Origin: an uncultured Ruminococcus sp.
GTDB taxonomy: Bacteria > Bacillota > Clostridia > Oscillospirales > Ruminococcaceae
Direction of reading: 5' to 3'
DNA: 64,000 bases
Assembly (NCBI GenBank): GCA_934463425.1
Contig: CAKSJP010000007.1
Span: forward strand, 18,813-82,812
Below are positions 44,624 through 53,475 of the stretch, in pieces. Made by a program: the position numbers and the translations under genes. Every line of letters begins with the position of its first letter. The stretch's first letter is position 1. Under the pieces are notes generated by a model. The model saw nothing but the letters and a program-made list of their open reading frames with translations. It was not told the origin of the DNA and ran no database searches.

Positions 44624-45925
44624 ATGGAACAAGTCATTTATTTGATTGCGAACCTGTTTCATATTTATGCTGTTTATGAGTGTTCGCAAATGTTTTTTCA
44701 AAAATATCCACAGCGAAAAACAGCAGAGCTTTTCTGTTATGCAGGTTATTTCATCATTAACAGCGCTGCATACTTTTTGTTTTCCAATACGATCATCAAT
44801 CTCCTCAGCAACCTAATTCCGTTTTTTGGAATTACATTGCTGTACCGCACTACCTGGCAGCACCGTATGATCGGCATCGTTTCGATCTATCTGCTGGGCA
44901 TGGCAGCAGATGTACTGTGCGTGACATTTTCGATTTGGTTTGAATATACCTTATTTTTCACCAGCGGCTTTGCCTCTGCACTACTTTTCTTGACGATCGT
45001 TCGCATAATGGTACACTTCCGACTCTATAAAAATGACACCATACCGCGACTGCATGCTTTTTATATGATCACAGCCATCCTAATACCACTTGGCAGTATT
45101 TTTCTGGCTCATTATATTGCCCGAAAGCTTTCCTGGAGATCTCTGGTGGCAGCCGTTGTATTACTGCTCATCAACGTCAGCATTTTTTCTCTCTATGACC
45201 ATCTGATTCATCTGATGCAGGAACAGCACAATACACAGCTGATCGAACAGCAAAACCGTGCTTACCGCTCCGAATTAGAGGTCATGCAGCAATCACAGAT
45301 GCGTCTGCGTTTTCTGCGGCACGATATGAAAAATCACTTGTTTCAGATCCAGCACTATCTGGAAATCCACGATATGGACGGGCTTTACAACTACATCAGC
45401 GACGCCGAAGCAAGCTTGAATCAAACGCAAAATATGATCTATACACAGCATGAGGCTATTAACAGCATTTTAAATTACAAACTTTCACCGCTTCGGGAAC
45501 AGGGCGTTTCTATAGATGTTTGTATTCAGCTGCCAGAACATTTGCCCTATTCTGTTTTCGATCTGAATGTTCTGTTAGGAAATCTGTTGGATAATGCGAT
45601 CGAAGCAACTGAAAAGGTGTTTCCCAAAAGCAAACGGCAGATCTCACTTGTGATGAAAGAAAAATTGGGATCTCTGCAGCTTTGTGTCAAAAACCGGTTC
45701 GACAGCAAGCTGCCCGAGAAAAGTTCAACACGAAAAGCGGATAAGCGCAATCACGGTTTGGGTCTGAAAAGTGTTGCTGATATTGTACAGCGCTATCATG
45801 GAAAAATTTGGGTTGTCCCAGAGAAAGACTGGTTCGAGGTCAATGTGATCATATACCAACCAGAGGAAGCTATCCGACATGATGCCTATATCAGCAGCGC
45901 CGATGAACAATTCAACAACGATTAA
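44624..45925 (+). CDS. Sensor histidine kinase, AgrC/GHKL type
   Basis: The 433-residue protein has six hydrophobic segments in the first 195 residues and a coiled linker (HNTQLIEQQNRAYRSELEVMQQ). An atypical H box (FLRHDMKNHLFQIQ, His near residue 235) precedes a GHKL ATPase with N box NLLDNAIEA and G box HGLGLKS. This is the layout of AgrC-type peptide-pheromone receptors. No obvious ribosome site precedes the ATG, so translation is probably coupled to the regulator gene. No AgrB or AgrD gene is adjacent, so the ligand is unknown. Confidence 0.87.
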   Translation: MEQVIYLIANLFHIYAVYECSQMFFQKYPQRKTAELFCYAGYFIINSAAYFLFSNTIINLLSNLIPFFGITLLYRTTWQHRMIGIVSIYLLGMAADVLCVTFSIWFEYTLFFTSGFASALLFLTIVRIMVHFRLYKNDTIPRLHAFYMITAILIPLGSIFLAHYIARKLSWRSLVAAVVLLLINVSIFSLYDHLIHLMQEQHNTQLIEQQNRAYRSELEVMQQSQMRLRFLRHDMKNHLFQIQHYLEIHDMDGLYNYISDAEASLNQTQNMIYTQHEAINSILNYKLSPLREQGVSIDVCIQLPEHLPYSVFDLNVLLGNLLDNAIEATEKVFPKSKRQISLVMKEKLGSLQLCVKNRFDSKLPEKSSTRKADKRNHGLGLKSVADIVQRYHGKIWVVPEKDWFEVNVIIYQPEEAIRHDAYISSADEQFNND

Positions 45926-45948
45926 AATCAGAACCAAACAGGTCGTAC

Positions 45949-45989
45949 AAAAAGGAGTTCAGATGCCAATTCATCTGAACTCCTTTTTT
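45949..45989 (+). terminator. Terminator of the two-component operon
   Basis: AAAGGAGTTCAGATG and CATCTGAACTCCTTT form a near-perfect stem with a 6-nt loop and a T tail, about 25 nt after the kinase stop. Confidence 0.9.
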
Positions 45990-46004
45990 GAGTATGCACA
46001 TATT

Positions 46005-46232
46005 AGAACCTGTCTTCACAAGCGTATACCCGTGTCTTTTCGGCAAATTTTGCTGCATACTGCGTGAAAAACACTTGCCGGGCGACTGCGTTCGAGGCAG
46101 GATTCTGCTTGAGAACAAAGGAGTGTCGCACTAGGATGGATTGCGACCGACAGCCCGCCTGCGTATTTTTGCCTTGTCTGCAACAAAATTATGCTCGAAA
46201 ATCCACACATATTTCTTGTGAAGACAGGTTCT
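46005..46232. mobile_element. 228-bp fold-back element with 18-bp perfect terminal inverted repeats
   Basis: AGAACCTGTCTTCACAAG (46005-46022) is repeated exactly in inverse orientation at 46215-46232. Inside, the two halves stay partly complementary (for example CTTTTCGGCAAATTTTG against its counterpart near 46185-46200), so the whole element can fold back. It encodes nothing. This is the form of a MITE mobilised in trans by a transposase with the same ends. I could not define a target-site duplication with certainty. Confidence 0.65.
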
Positions 46233-46266
46233 TATACTTGCAATACAAAAAACGAAATTAAAATTT

Positions 46267-47415
46267 TCATACCATCAGCATCCGGAACATCTCGATGACT
46301 TGCTCCAATGTTGCTTCTCTGGGATTACCCGGATAGCATGCATCTGCCAGAGCATCCTTTGCCAGCTGTTCCAGATCTTCTTCCTTAATGCGCTCATTTT
46401 TCTCCGGAATGCCCACATCTTTGGAAAGCTTCCGCACTGCGGCAATGGCTGCGTCGCGGTATTCCTCCTGAGACATCGCTTCTGTTCCTGCTACGCCCAT
46501 TGCCTTTGCGATTGCACGATAGCGGTCACCAGTATAATCCCGATTGAACTCCATAGAGATGGGAAGCAGCATTGCACAGGCAACGCCGTGAGGAGTATCA
46601 TAGTGCGCGCTTAAAGTATGTGCCATGGAGTGGTCAATGCCCAAACCTACGTTAGAGAAGCCCATTCCGGCAATGTACTGTGCCAGCGCCATGCCTTCTC
46701 TGCCGCTGGGCTTATTTTCCACTGCGTCCCGAAGATTCTCTGAGATCAGACGAATTGCTTCGATATGGAACATATCCGGAATCTCCCAGGCTGCCTTTGT
46801 GGTATATCCCTCAATTGCATGGGTCAGCGCATCCATGCCGGTGGCAGCTGTCAGTCCCTTTGGCATGGAGGACATCATATCCGGGTCAACAATCGCGACA
46901 GCCGGAATGTCATTGGTGTCTACGCAGACAAATTTACGCTGTTTTTCTATGTCTGTGATAACATAATTGATGGTAACTTCCGCAGCAGTTCCGGCAGTGG
47001 TAGGAACAGCGATCGTAGGAACCGCATGATTTTTCGTCGGCGCAACGCCCTCCAGGGACCGCACATCTGCAAATTCCGGATTCGTAATAATGATGCCGAT
47101 TGCCTTTGCAGTATCCATCGAGGAACCGCCGCCGATGGCAACAATGGCATCTGCACCGCAAGCCTTAAAAGCCTCTACACCCTCTTGTACGTTCTGAATA
47201 GTGGGATTGGGCTTAATCTTCGAATATATAGTGTAGGCAATCCCTGCGTCGTCCAAAATATCAGTTACTTTTGCTGTCACGCCAAATTTCAGCAAATCCG
47301 GATCTGTCGCAATAAACAAGTGCTGATAGCCATTGTTTTTCACTTCGCTGACAATTTCCTGAATTGCACCCTTGCCATGATAAGAAATGTTGTTTAATAC
47401 AATACGATTTGCCAT
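46267..47415 (-). CDS. fucO: Iron-containing alcohol dehydrogenase, lactaldehyde reductase-like
   Basis: The 382-residue protein matches FucO over its full length: NPTIQNVQEGVEAFKACGADAIVAIGGGSSMDTAKAIG, NPEFADVRSLEG, PTTAGTAAEVTINYVITD and GMDALTHAIEGYTT. Metal ligands are the Asp and His in the last block, and the His residues in GIDHSMAH and TPHGV. It should reduce lactaldehyde to 1,2-propanediol with NADH, recycling cofactor during fucose or rhamnose fermentation. A 1,3-propanediol or general alcohol dehydrogenase role is also possible. A consensus promoter lies 60-90 nt upstream; the gene stands alone. Confidence 0.85.
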   Translation of the reverse strand: MANRIVLNNISYHGKGAIQEIVSEVKNNGYQHLFIATDPDLLKFGVTAKVTDILDDAGIAYTIYSKIKPNPTIQNVQEGVEAFKACGADAIVAIGGGSSMDTAKAIGIIITNPEFADVRSLEGVAPTKNHAVPTIAVPTTAGTAAEVTINYVITDIEKQRKFVCVDTNDIPAVAIVDPDMMSSMPKGLTAATGMDALTHAIEGYTTKAAWEIPDMFHIEAIRLISENLRDAVENKPSGREGMALAQYIAGMGFSNVGLGIDHSMAHTLSAHYDTPHGVACAMLLPISMEFNRDYTGDRYRAIAKAMGVAGTEAMSQEEYRDAAIAAVRKLSKDVGIPEKNERIKEEDLEQLAKDALADACYPGNPREATLEQVIEMFRMLMV

Positions 47416-47474
47416 AATGCATGCACCTCACGATAAAATTTAATTGGTACTGCCATTTGAAGGAGTACAAACAT

Positions 47475-47503
47475 ATTATACAACATTTTGCTACAGTTGT
47501 CAA
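47475..47503 (-). promoter_or_regulatory. Promoter of the fucO-like gene
   Basis: On the minus strand TTGACA (47503-47498) and TATAAT (47480-47475), spacer 17 nt, both perfect. Confidence 0.85.
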
Positions 47504-47597
47504 TATGCATCGTGCACAATTTACATAATCTCATATTATACATTTCCTCTGTCAACGCCGCCATTGCTTTATGGCACAAAATGCAGCACAGAATATA

Positions 47598-47626
47598 CAA
47601 AAAATCACCTCTGTTACCAGAGGTGA
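47598..47626 (-). terminator. Terminator of the Cache-domain gene
   Basis: TCACCTCTG and CAGAGGTGA pair around a 4-nt loop, followed on the minus strand by TTTTTTG, about 70 nt past the stop. Confidence 0.85.
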
Positions 47627-47695
47627 CTGCTGCAATGGATTTGCACACAAAATCTTTCAAGAATTGCATACGTAAGATGAGACAAGATACTCCAA

Positions 47696-48631
47696 TTATT
47701 TCTTTGCTGTTTTCAAATTTTGCCGCAGCAGCTGCATCCGCAGTGCCAGACAGGTAACAAACAACAAACCGATACCGCCGCCGATCACCCAACCAACAAC
47801 AACATTTCGCATATGATAGATATCAGAATAGGGGACAGTGGCAAGAATCACATAATCACCGGTGGTCTGATAGTGTACCATTTCCATTCTGCCGTCTGCG
47901 TTCTTATGATCGAAATTGCCTTTATTGCGCTTCATGTTCTCAGCACTGTATGATGCAGTTGTTCCGATCAAACTGCTGTCGGTGCAGCTGATATACTTCA
48001 TAGTGTCTGCTTCCAGAATTGCTGTTGTACCGGAAGAATACAGCGGCATATCCGATGCAATATTCGCCCAGTCCGCATCTTTCAGCAAAGAGACTGCCGA
48101 ATCTGCGGAAAATGTGATCTGCACCATACCATGTCCACCATCCAGAGAAGAAGCGGCAACAATTGTCGGTGTATCCGAATCCAGCAAAAACAGAACGTCT
48201 GTGTATACATCATCCTGCAAATGCGCACGAAATTCCTCTCGTACCGAACTCCCCGCACCGGAAGGATCTGTGCTGGCGACCACATTGCCGTCTGCATCTG
48301 CCACGCTGAGCATATCTGCATTAACGGTTACACGCAGTTCTTCCAGTGTCCGGTCATCTGTAATAAAAGAGCTGTCCTGTTCCAGAAGCATCGCAATGGT
48401 TCTGGTTTTTGCAGAATAATCTTCCTTAAACTCTTCTGTCAATAATTCAGTAGCATTTTGGTTTTTTCCCAAATAGGCTTCTACAGAGCCAATATTTGCA
48501 TCGATTTGTGCAATCACTGTATTTTGACCAACTACGCCTACTGTATAACCAGCTGCAACCGCCAGAACTGCGATACAAGCCATCATACAAAAAAGTACCC
48601 AACGATATAATTTAAAAAAACGTTTTACCAT
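47696..48631 (-). CDS. Membrane protein with an extracellular Cache-type sensor domain and no output domain
   Basis: The 311-residue protein has a short basic cytoplasmic start, a first membrane helix (about 10-32), an extracellular domain of about 235 residues and a second helix near residue 275-300. It then ends after about a dozen residues. The extracellular part has dCache-like features (LSVADADGNVVASTDPSGAG, then a membrane-proximal YVILATVPYSDIYHMRN). Chemoreceptors, kinases and cyclases normally follow this layout with a signalling domain, which is absent here. I chose the ATG at 48631; in-frame GTG and TTG starts reach 48667 but would lie at the predicted transcription start. The function is unknown. 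Confidence 0.7.
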   Translation of the reverse strand: MVKRFFKLYRWVLFCMMACIAVLAVAAGYTVGVVGQNTVIAQIDANIGSVEAYLGKNQNATELLTEEFKEDYSAKTRTIAMLLEQDSSFITDDRTLEELRVTVNADMLSVADADGNVVASTDPSGAGSSVREEFRAHLQDDVYTDVLFLLDSDTPTIVAASSLDGGHGMVQITFSADSAVSLLKDADWANIASDMPLYSSGTTAILEADTMKYISCTDSSLIGTTASYSAENMKRNKGNFDHKNADGRMEMVHYQTTGDYVILATVPYSDIYHMRNVVVGWVIGGGIGLLFVTCLALRMQLLRQNLKTAKK

Positions 48632-48675
48632 TTTTGCAAAACACACCTGCCCTTTTTTCAAAATCAACTTTTGTT

Positions 48676-48704
48676 ATTATAACATATTCCGCGAGAAATG
48701 TCCA
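48676..48704 (-). promoter_or_regulatory. Promoter of the Cache-domain gene
   Basis: On the minus strand TGGACA (48704-48699) and TATAAT (48681-48676), spacer 17 nt. Confidence 0.65.
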
Positions 48705-48723
48705 GCGTTTCCGCCAAATTTTC

Positions 48724-48756
48724 AAAAAACAGGATGGGCGAACTCACCCATCCTGT
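48724..48756 (-). terminator. Terminator of the AGCS symporter gene
   Basis: ACAGGATGGG and CCCATCCTGT pair around an 8-nt loop with a T6 tail on the minus strand, about 75-100 nt past the stop. Confidence 0.88.
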
Positions 48757-48771
48757 AAATTACTATTTTTT

Positions 48772-48826
48772 AAAGCAACACTGTGTAACCCCCACAGACA
48801 GATCTTGTGCGGTATTGCCTTTGCTG
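48772..48826. repeat. Copy of the dispersed imperfect palindrome
   Basis: GCAACACTGTGTAA and TTGTGCGGTATTGC are imperfect inverted arms around about 18 nt. It directly follows the stop codon of the AGCS gene. Related copies lie at 17118-17165, 17346-17378, 31384-31430 and 43321-43367, with a half copy at 63139-63160. Confidence 0.5.
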
Positions 48827-50245
48827 TTATTGCAGCTGATGCCGCTTTTCTGCAAAATACTGCTTGGTATCCATAGCAACCACGCCAGACAACGCAATCA
48901 GGGCAATGACGTTCGGAAATGCCATCAAGCCGTTGAAAACATCCGCAGCATCCCATACAGCTTCCACCGTCAGATACGGACCAATAAATACAGCGACAAT
49001 ATACAGCCAACGATATATCAATGTTAAAGTATGGCTCGCTTTACCGCGCAGATAGGTCAGGCAGCGCTCAGAGTAATAGCTCCAGCCCAGAATGGTGGTA
49101 AATGCAAAGAAGATCAGGCAGAGCATTAGGATGCAGGAAGAAACCTGTGCCGGAAACGGCAGTCCATGCTGGAAGGCAGCATCTGTAATCTGGACACCCT
49201 GGAGATCCGGATTTCGCCATGCACCGGAAATCACAATAGAAAGACCTGTCATGGTGCAGATAATAATGGTGTCAATAAATGTGCCAGTCATGGTGACCAG
49301 ACCCTGACGGACTGGTTCTTTGGTACGGGCTGCTGCCGCCGCAATCGGCGCAGAACCCAGACCGGCTTCGTTGGAGAAAATACCTCTTGCAACACCCTTC
49401 TGCATTGCAACGATCATTGCACCCAGCGCACCACCGGCAACGGCGTCCATACCGAATGCACTCTTTACGATTTCTACAACGGCGTGAGGGATCGCAGTCA
49501 CATTGCAAGCCATCATGATCAGGCAGCAGAGCACATATGCCACAGCCATAAACGGCACCACCACCTGAGAAATCTGAGAGATACGCTTCAGACCACCGAT
49601 GACAACCAGTGCCACACAAACTGTGATAATCAGACCCATGATAACCGTTGTCCAGGTGTAATTTGTTTTAAACAGCGTAAATGCAATATGCTCACTTTTT
49701 GCGTCAAAAAAGTTGTTTGCCGCTGAAGCAATACCATTGATCTGTGTAATCGTACCGATGCCCAACAAACCAGCCAATACGCCGAACAGCGCAAACAGCT
49801 TCGCCAGCCACTTCCAGCGAGAGCCCATACCATTTTCAATATAATAAAACGGACCGCCCAGATAGTGCCCCTCTTTATCCACTGTACGGTATTTGATTGC
49901 GAGAAAGCCCTCGGCATACTTGGTCGCCATACCGAACAGCGCTGCAATTTCCATCCAAAACAGTGCGCCGGGACCGCCGGCTGCGATTGCTGTTGCAACA
50001 CCGACGATATTACCGGTGCCAATCGTTGCAGACAGAGCCGTACAGAGAGCACCAAAACTGGTGACTTCACCCTCGCCTTCCTCTTCATTCTTGACCATGA
50101 ATTTCAGTGCCAGACCGATCCGGCGTACCTGCAATCCACGGATACGAAGCGTCAGCCAGATACCGCACAAAAGGATCAGCAGGATCAGCGGAAGCCCCCA
50201 TACCCAAGAATCAATGTTTTTGATGATCTTCGTCATCATTTCCAT
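48827..50245 (-). CDS. AGCS family sodium:alanine/glycine symporter
   Basis: The 472-residue protein has about ten hydrophobic segments and the family signatures TALSATIGTGNIVGVATAI, GGPGALFWME, KYAEGFLAIKYR and GIFSNEAGLGSAPIAAAA. It should import alanine or glycine with sodium. The start at 50245 has AAGGAAG nine nucleotides upstream. It is monocistronic with its own promoter and terminator. The C-terminus ends in a short polar tail (KRHQLQ). Confidence 0.9.
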   Translation of the reverse strand: MEMMTKIIKNIDSWVWGLPLILLILLCGIWLTLRIRGLQVRRIGLALKFMVKNEEEGEGEVTSFGALCTALSATIGTGNIVGVATAIAAGGPGALFWMEIAALFGMATKYAEGFLAIKYRTVDKEGHYLGGPFYYIENGMGSRWKWLAKLFALFGVLAGLLGIGTITQINGIASAANNFFDAKSEHIAFTLFKTNYTWTTVIMGLIITVCVALVVIGGLKRISQISQVVVPFMAVAYVLCCLIMMACNVTAIPHAVVEIVKSAFGMDAVAGGALGAMIVAMQKGVARGIFSNEAGLGSAPIAAAAARTKEPVRQGLVTMTGTFIDTIIICTMTGLSIVISGAWRNPDLQGVQITDAAFQHGLPFPAQVSSCILMLCLIFFAFTTILGWSYYSERCLTYLRGKASHTLTLIYRWLYIVAVFIGPYLTVEAVWDAADVFNGLMAFPNVIALIALSGVVAMDTKQYFAEKRHQLQ

Positions 50246-50366
50246 TTGTGTTCACTTCCTTTAATATTCTTTCAACAGATGCAAGAGATGACTGTCACTT
50301 CAAAAAATGATAACAAACCGCGATCTGTTTTTATACATTCCGACATTGCCAGAAAAAAACATTTTT

Positions 50367-50395
50367 ATTATAGCACACTTCTGTATGTATTGCAA
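50367..50395 (-). promoter_or_regulatory. Promoter of the AGCS gene
   Basis: On the minus strand TTGCAA (50395-50390) and TATAAT (50372-50367), spacer 17 nt. Confidence 0.65.
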
Positions 50396-50510
50396 GAAAA
50401 AATGTAAAAAAATCTAAAAATTTTTTAGGGCAGCACTCCAAAAATTCTACGTGAGGCGGTCCTGGGGTATTCGACAAATGTACGAATTTTCCAAAAAAGT
50501 CCTAAACACC

Positions 50511-50561
50511 AAAAAAGCGTTCCGATCTACAGGACAGAAAGATCCTCTAGCTCCGAACGCC
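50511..50561 (-). terminator. Terminator of the preQ1 operon
   Basis: GCGTTCGGAG pairs with a TCGGAACGC-type arm around an internal stem, with a T6 tail on the minus strand, about 30-80 nt past queF. Confidence 0.7.
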
Positions 50562-50590
50562 ATTGTTCTTATGATGATTAAATACTTTAA

Positions 50591-51088
50591 TTATCGGTTG
50601 TCTACTTTTTCCGGAAACAAATCATGATGGGTCAGTCTATCCCATGCCACCTGCTCCCATTTCGTTCCCGGTCTGCCGTAGTTGCAGTACGGATCAATGG
50701 AAATACCACCCCGAGGCAGGAACTTGCCCCAAACCTCGATGTATGCCGGCTCCATCAGTTTAATTAAGTCGTTCATGATGATGTTCACACAGTCCTCGTG
50801 GAAATCGCCGTGATTGCGGAAGCTGAACAGATACAGCTTCAACGACTTGCTCTCTACCATAATTTCACGCGGCACATAAGAGATGTAAAGCGTTGCAAAA
50901 TCCGGCTGTCCTGTGATCGGACAGAGACTTGTAAATTCCGGACAATTGAACTTAACAAAATAATCCCGCCCCGGATGCTTATTCGGAAATGTTTCCAACA
51001 CTTCCGGCGCATAATCGCTGGCATATTTGGTATTCTGATTGCCCAGCAGCGTGATATCTCCGGTTTCTTCCTTGCTTCTTCCTGCCAT
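50591..51088 (-). CDS. queF: NADPH-dependent 7-cyano-7-deazaguanine reductase
   Basis: The 165-residue protein is a short-type QueF. The active-site region [22 protein letters not shown] holds the Cys that forms a thioimide with preQ0 and the nearby Asp; [21 protein letters not shown] is the NADPH and dimer region. It reduces the nitrile of preQ0 to the amine of preQ1. GAGGAGG lies before the ATG at 51088; a longer frame to 51166 runs into queC and lacks a site. It is the last gene of the operon, 5 nt after queC. Confidence 0.93.
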   Translation of the reverse strand: MAGRSKEETGDITLLGNQNTKYASDYAPEVLETFPNKHPGRDYFVKFNCPEFTSLCPITGQPDFATLYISYVPREIMVESKSLKLYLFSFRNHGDFHEDCVNIIMNDLIKLMEPAYIEVWGKFLPRGGISIDPYCNYGRPGTKWEQVAWDRLTHHDLFPEKVDNR

Positions 51089-51093
51089 TTCTG

Positions 51094-51777
51094 TTACCTC
51101 CTCAATGCCGGGTCTTCCATGCCGTTTGCTGCAAAAGCTGCTGCACGGTCGCGGCAGGTACCGCAAATGCCGCAGGGCTTGTCACCGCCTTCATAGCAGC
51201 TCCAGGTCAGTTCATATGGCACACCCAATTCCAATCCTTTTTTCACCACATCTGCCTTTGTCCAGGTGACAAAAGGCGCTTCAATATGCAGCTGATTGCC
51301 GCTTCCCAGATAGATTGCCTGGCTGATGGCATCATTGAATGCGGTGCTGCAATCCGGATAGGCATTTCCGGCAGCATCGTCACTGTGCGCACCATAATAA
51401 ATGACCTCACAATCATTGGACAGTGCAATGCTTGCTGCAGCAGACAAAAACAGACCATTTCGGAACGGCACATAAGTGGAAACAGGACTTCCGTTTGTCT
51501 CCTGCAGCTGCTCCGCATAAGTCTCCTTCGGAATTTCCTGGGTCGAATTGCTCAGAAGCGAGCAGTTGGAATCTGCGAAAATCACAGCCAGATCCAGCTG
51601 CTGCCATTTCACGCCATAGTACGCCGCAATTTTTCCGGCAGCTTCTACCTCTTTCTGGTGCTTCTGTCCATAGGAAACCGACAGCGCCAGAACCTGGTCT
51701 GCGCCGTATTGATCGACAGCGATTCCGAGACAGGTGGTACTGTCCACACCGCCGCTGAAAAGAACCAATGCTTTCAT
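51094..51777 (-). CDS. queC: 7-cyano-7-deazaguanine synthase
   Basis: The 227-residue protein opens with the PP-loop [10 protein letters not shown] (residues 6-15) for ATP and ends with a zinc cluster [15 protein letters not shown]. It makes preQ0 from 7-carboxy-7-deazaguanine, ammonia and ATP. The [17 protein letters not shown] block is typical of the family. It sits 12 nt after folE and 5 nt before queF. Confidence 0.95.
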   Translation of the reverse strand: MKALVLFSGGVDSTTCLGIAVDQYGADQVLALSVSYGQKHQKEVEAAGKIAAYYGVKWQQLDLAVIFADSNCSLLSNSTQEIPKETYAEQLQETNGSPVSTYVPFRNGLFLSAAASIALSNDCEVIYYGAHSDDAAGNAYPDCSTAFNDAISQAIYLGSGNQLHIEAPFVTWTKADVVKKGLELGVPYELTWSCYEGGDKPCGICGTCRDRAAAFAANGMEDPALRR

Positions 51778-51789
51778 TTTTCTATCCTC

Positions 51790-52356
51790 CTAGAGTAATT
51801 CCTGCAGTGCCCGATCCGTCTGAAATGCGCCGCAGAATGTCTTGGTTGTTGTTCGGGATGAAACATTCCGGATGCCCCGAGCCGTCATGCAGCTATGGGA
51901 ACCGGTAATGACTACACCCACATCCGGTGTCCCGGCCGCTTCCATAAGAATCTCCGCGATATCTTGTCCCAAACGCTCCTGCAGCTGCAGCCGCTTGGAT
52001 GCCATATCGCAGATCCGGGCGATCTTACTCAGTCCGATGACTCTGCCATGCGGCACATAAGCCACATTCACAGACATGTCATACATCAGTGCCATGTGAT
52101 GTTCGCAGTAGCTGAACACACTGATGTCCTTCATGACCACAGGTGCCTGGGATTTTCCTTGATCCGGCGCTTCAAATGTTTTACCAAACATCTCCGCGAT
52201 CTCATGATTGGAATACTGAATCCCGGCAAAGATCTCCTCATACATTCTCGCCACACGCTGCGGCGTTTCCCGAAGCCCTTCCCGATCCGGATCTTCTCCG
52301 ATGGCTTCCAGAATGCCGCGAATATGCATTTCTATGGCTTTGGTATCCATTGACAT
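51790..52356 (-). CDS. folE: GTP cyclohydrolase I
   Basis: The 188-residue protein contains FSYCEHHMAL with zinc ligands Cys and His, VIGLSKIARICD, and the second Cys/His region GSHSCMTARG. It converts GTP to dihydroneopterin triphosphate, here feeding QueD. The start is ATG 52356 or 52350; both follow an AAGGAAGGGG stretch. It lies 11 nt after queE, inside the preQ1 operon, so it may be the queuosine-dedicated copy as well as serving folate. Confidence 0.93.
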   Translation of the reverse strand: MSMDTKAIEMHIRGILEAIGEDPDREGLRETPQRVARMYEEIFAGIQYSNHEIAEMFGKTFEAPDQGKSQAPVVMKDISVFSYCEHHMALMYDMSVNVAYVPHGRVIGLSKIARICDMASKRLQLQERLGQDIAEILMEAAGTPDVGVVITGSHSCMTARGIRNVSSRTTTKTFCGAFQTDRALQELL

Positions 52357-52367
52357 GCCCCTTCCTT

Positions 52368-53033
52368 CTATACACCGCGTTTCTGCGGATCCCAAATCAA
52401 TTTATGCAGCTGTAATTGCAGACGTATCTGGTTCAGTGTGTGCTGCTTTAAAAACTCCACGATTTCCGCCGGTTCGATAGAACCAAATACCGGGCTGAAA
52501 AAGACGGTGCATTTTGCCGGCAGCGCATACTGCCGAATCACTTCCAATGCACGTTCCAGATCGGCATGACTGCCCACTACAAACTTTACGGCATCCTGAT
52601 TCCGAAGCAGCGCGAAATTCTCCGGACGCATTGCGGCTTCCATGCCGCTTCCCGGAAGCTTGTAGTCCATGGTAAAGCAAGGTCGGAAGGACAAACCAGC
52701 AAAGGGCTGCAATGACACGCTGCCGTTTGTCTCGATCTCGACCCGGTATCCCAGTGCGCCCAGTGCGGTAATCAGTTCTCCGATTCCCGGTTGGAGCAAA
52801 GGCTCTCCGCCGGTCAGCGTCACATTCTGCACGCCGGTCTCCCGCACATAGGAAACCAGTTCTTCCGTTGTCATCTCCACAGCCGGCGTTTCTGCGGTGT
52901 TTGCCCATTTCGTATCACAAAAGCTACAGTCCAGATTACATCCGCGAAAGCGCAGAAACACTGCCAGTTCGCCGGCATGTGTACCCTCTCCGTTAATGCT
53001 GACAAATTTCTCAGCAACTGCATACCGATTCAT
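52368..53033 (-). CDS. queE: 7-carboxy-7-deazaguanine synthase (radical SAM)
   Basis: The 221-residue protein has the N-terminal FVSINGEGTHAGELAVFLRF block and a radical-SAM cluster CNLDCSFC (CX3CX2C). It also has the SAM-binding LTGGEPLLQ and ETNGS segments. It rearranges 6-carboxytetrahydropterin to 7-carboxy-7-deazaguanine. It starts 3 nt after the queD stop. The C-terminus (LQLHKLIWDPQKRGV) is complete. Confidence 0.94.
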   Translation of the reverse strand: MNRYAVAEKFVSINGEGTHAGELAVFLRFRGCNLDCSFCDTKWANTAETPAVEMTTEELVSYVRETGVQNVTLTGGEPLLQPGIGELITALGALGYRVEIETNGSVSLQPFAGLSFRPCFTMDYKLPGSGMEAAMRPENFALLRNQDAVKFVVGSHADLERALEVIRQYALPAKCTVFFSPVFGSIEPAEIVEFLKQHTLNQIRLQLQLHKLIWDPQKRGV

Positions 53034-53036
53034 GAC

Positions 53037-53456
53037 TCACACCTCATAAACCGCGCAGTTTTCCGGTGTTTCGTACACAGCTACGCGGCGCACCGGCAGC
53101 CCGTCTGCGGTCAGCTTTTCATAAAAGCACTTCGCAAACTGTTCTGCAGTAGGGCGAAACGGCACCGGGATCAAGTGGAATCCTTCTGCAAGCAGCGCCT
53201 CCACTGTTGCGCGCTGCAGTGAGCCTTCTTCATAAATCAGTGCATGATCATAGCTTTCTGCCAGTTCCCGCAATGCATGCTTAACATCGCCGAAATCCAG
53301 CACCATACCGCGGCAGTTGCCCTCTTCCTGCAAATTTTCCATGCCGACTGTGACTTCGATCTTCCAGCGGTGTCCGTGAAGGTTGGAACATTTTCCCTGA
53401 TAGCCGGACAAAAAATGTGCACTGTCAAAGCTGGCGGATGTCTTAAGTTCAAACAT
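53037..53456 (-). CDS. queD: 6-carboxytetrahydropterin synthase
   Basis: The 139-residue protein has the SFDSAHFLSGYQGKCSNLHGHRW block with the zinc His residues and catalytic Cys. A later MVLDFGDVK and SYDHALIYEE segment supplies further conserved residues. It turns dihydroneopterin triphosphate into 6-carboxytetrahydropterin. ATG 53456 has AGGAGG upstream. It heads the operon and is preceded by a leader with a terminator and a competing helix, so the whole pathway is probably under attenuation control. Confidence 0.94.
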   Translation of the reverse strand: MFELKTSASFDSAHFLSGYQGKCSNLHGHRWKIEVTVGMENLQEEGNCRGMVLDFGDVKHALRELAESYDHALIYEEGSLQRATVEALLAEGFHLIPVPFRPTAEQFAKCFYEKLTADGLPVRRVAVYETPENCAVYEV

Positions 53457-53475
53457 CGTTTTTCCTCCTATTGAT

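Larger units (their letters stand above)
50246..50590. other. Intergenic region between AGCS and queF
   Basis: It holds the AGCS promoter and the terminator of the preQ1 operon. A weak similarity to the dispersed palindrome is seen near 50430-50460. I see no gene. Confidence 0.5.
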
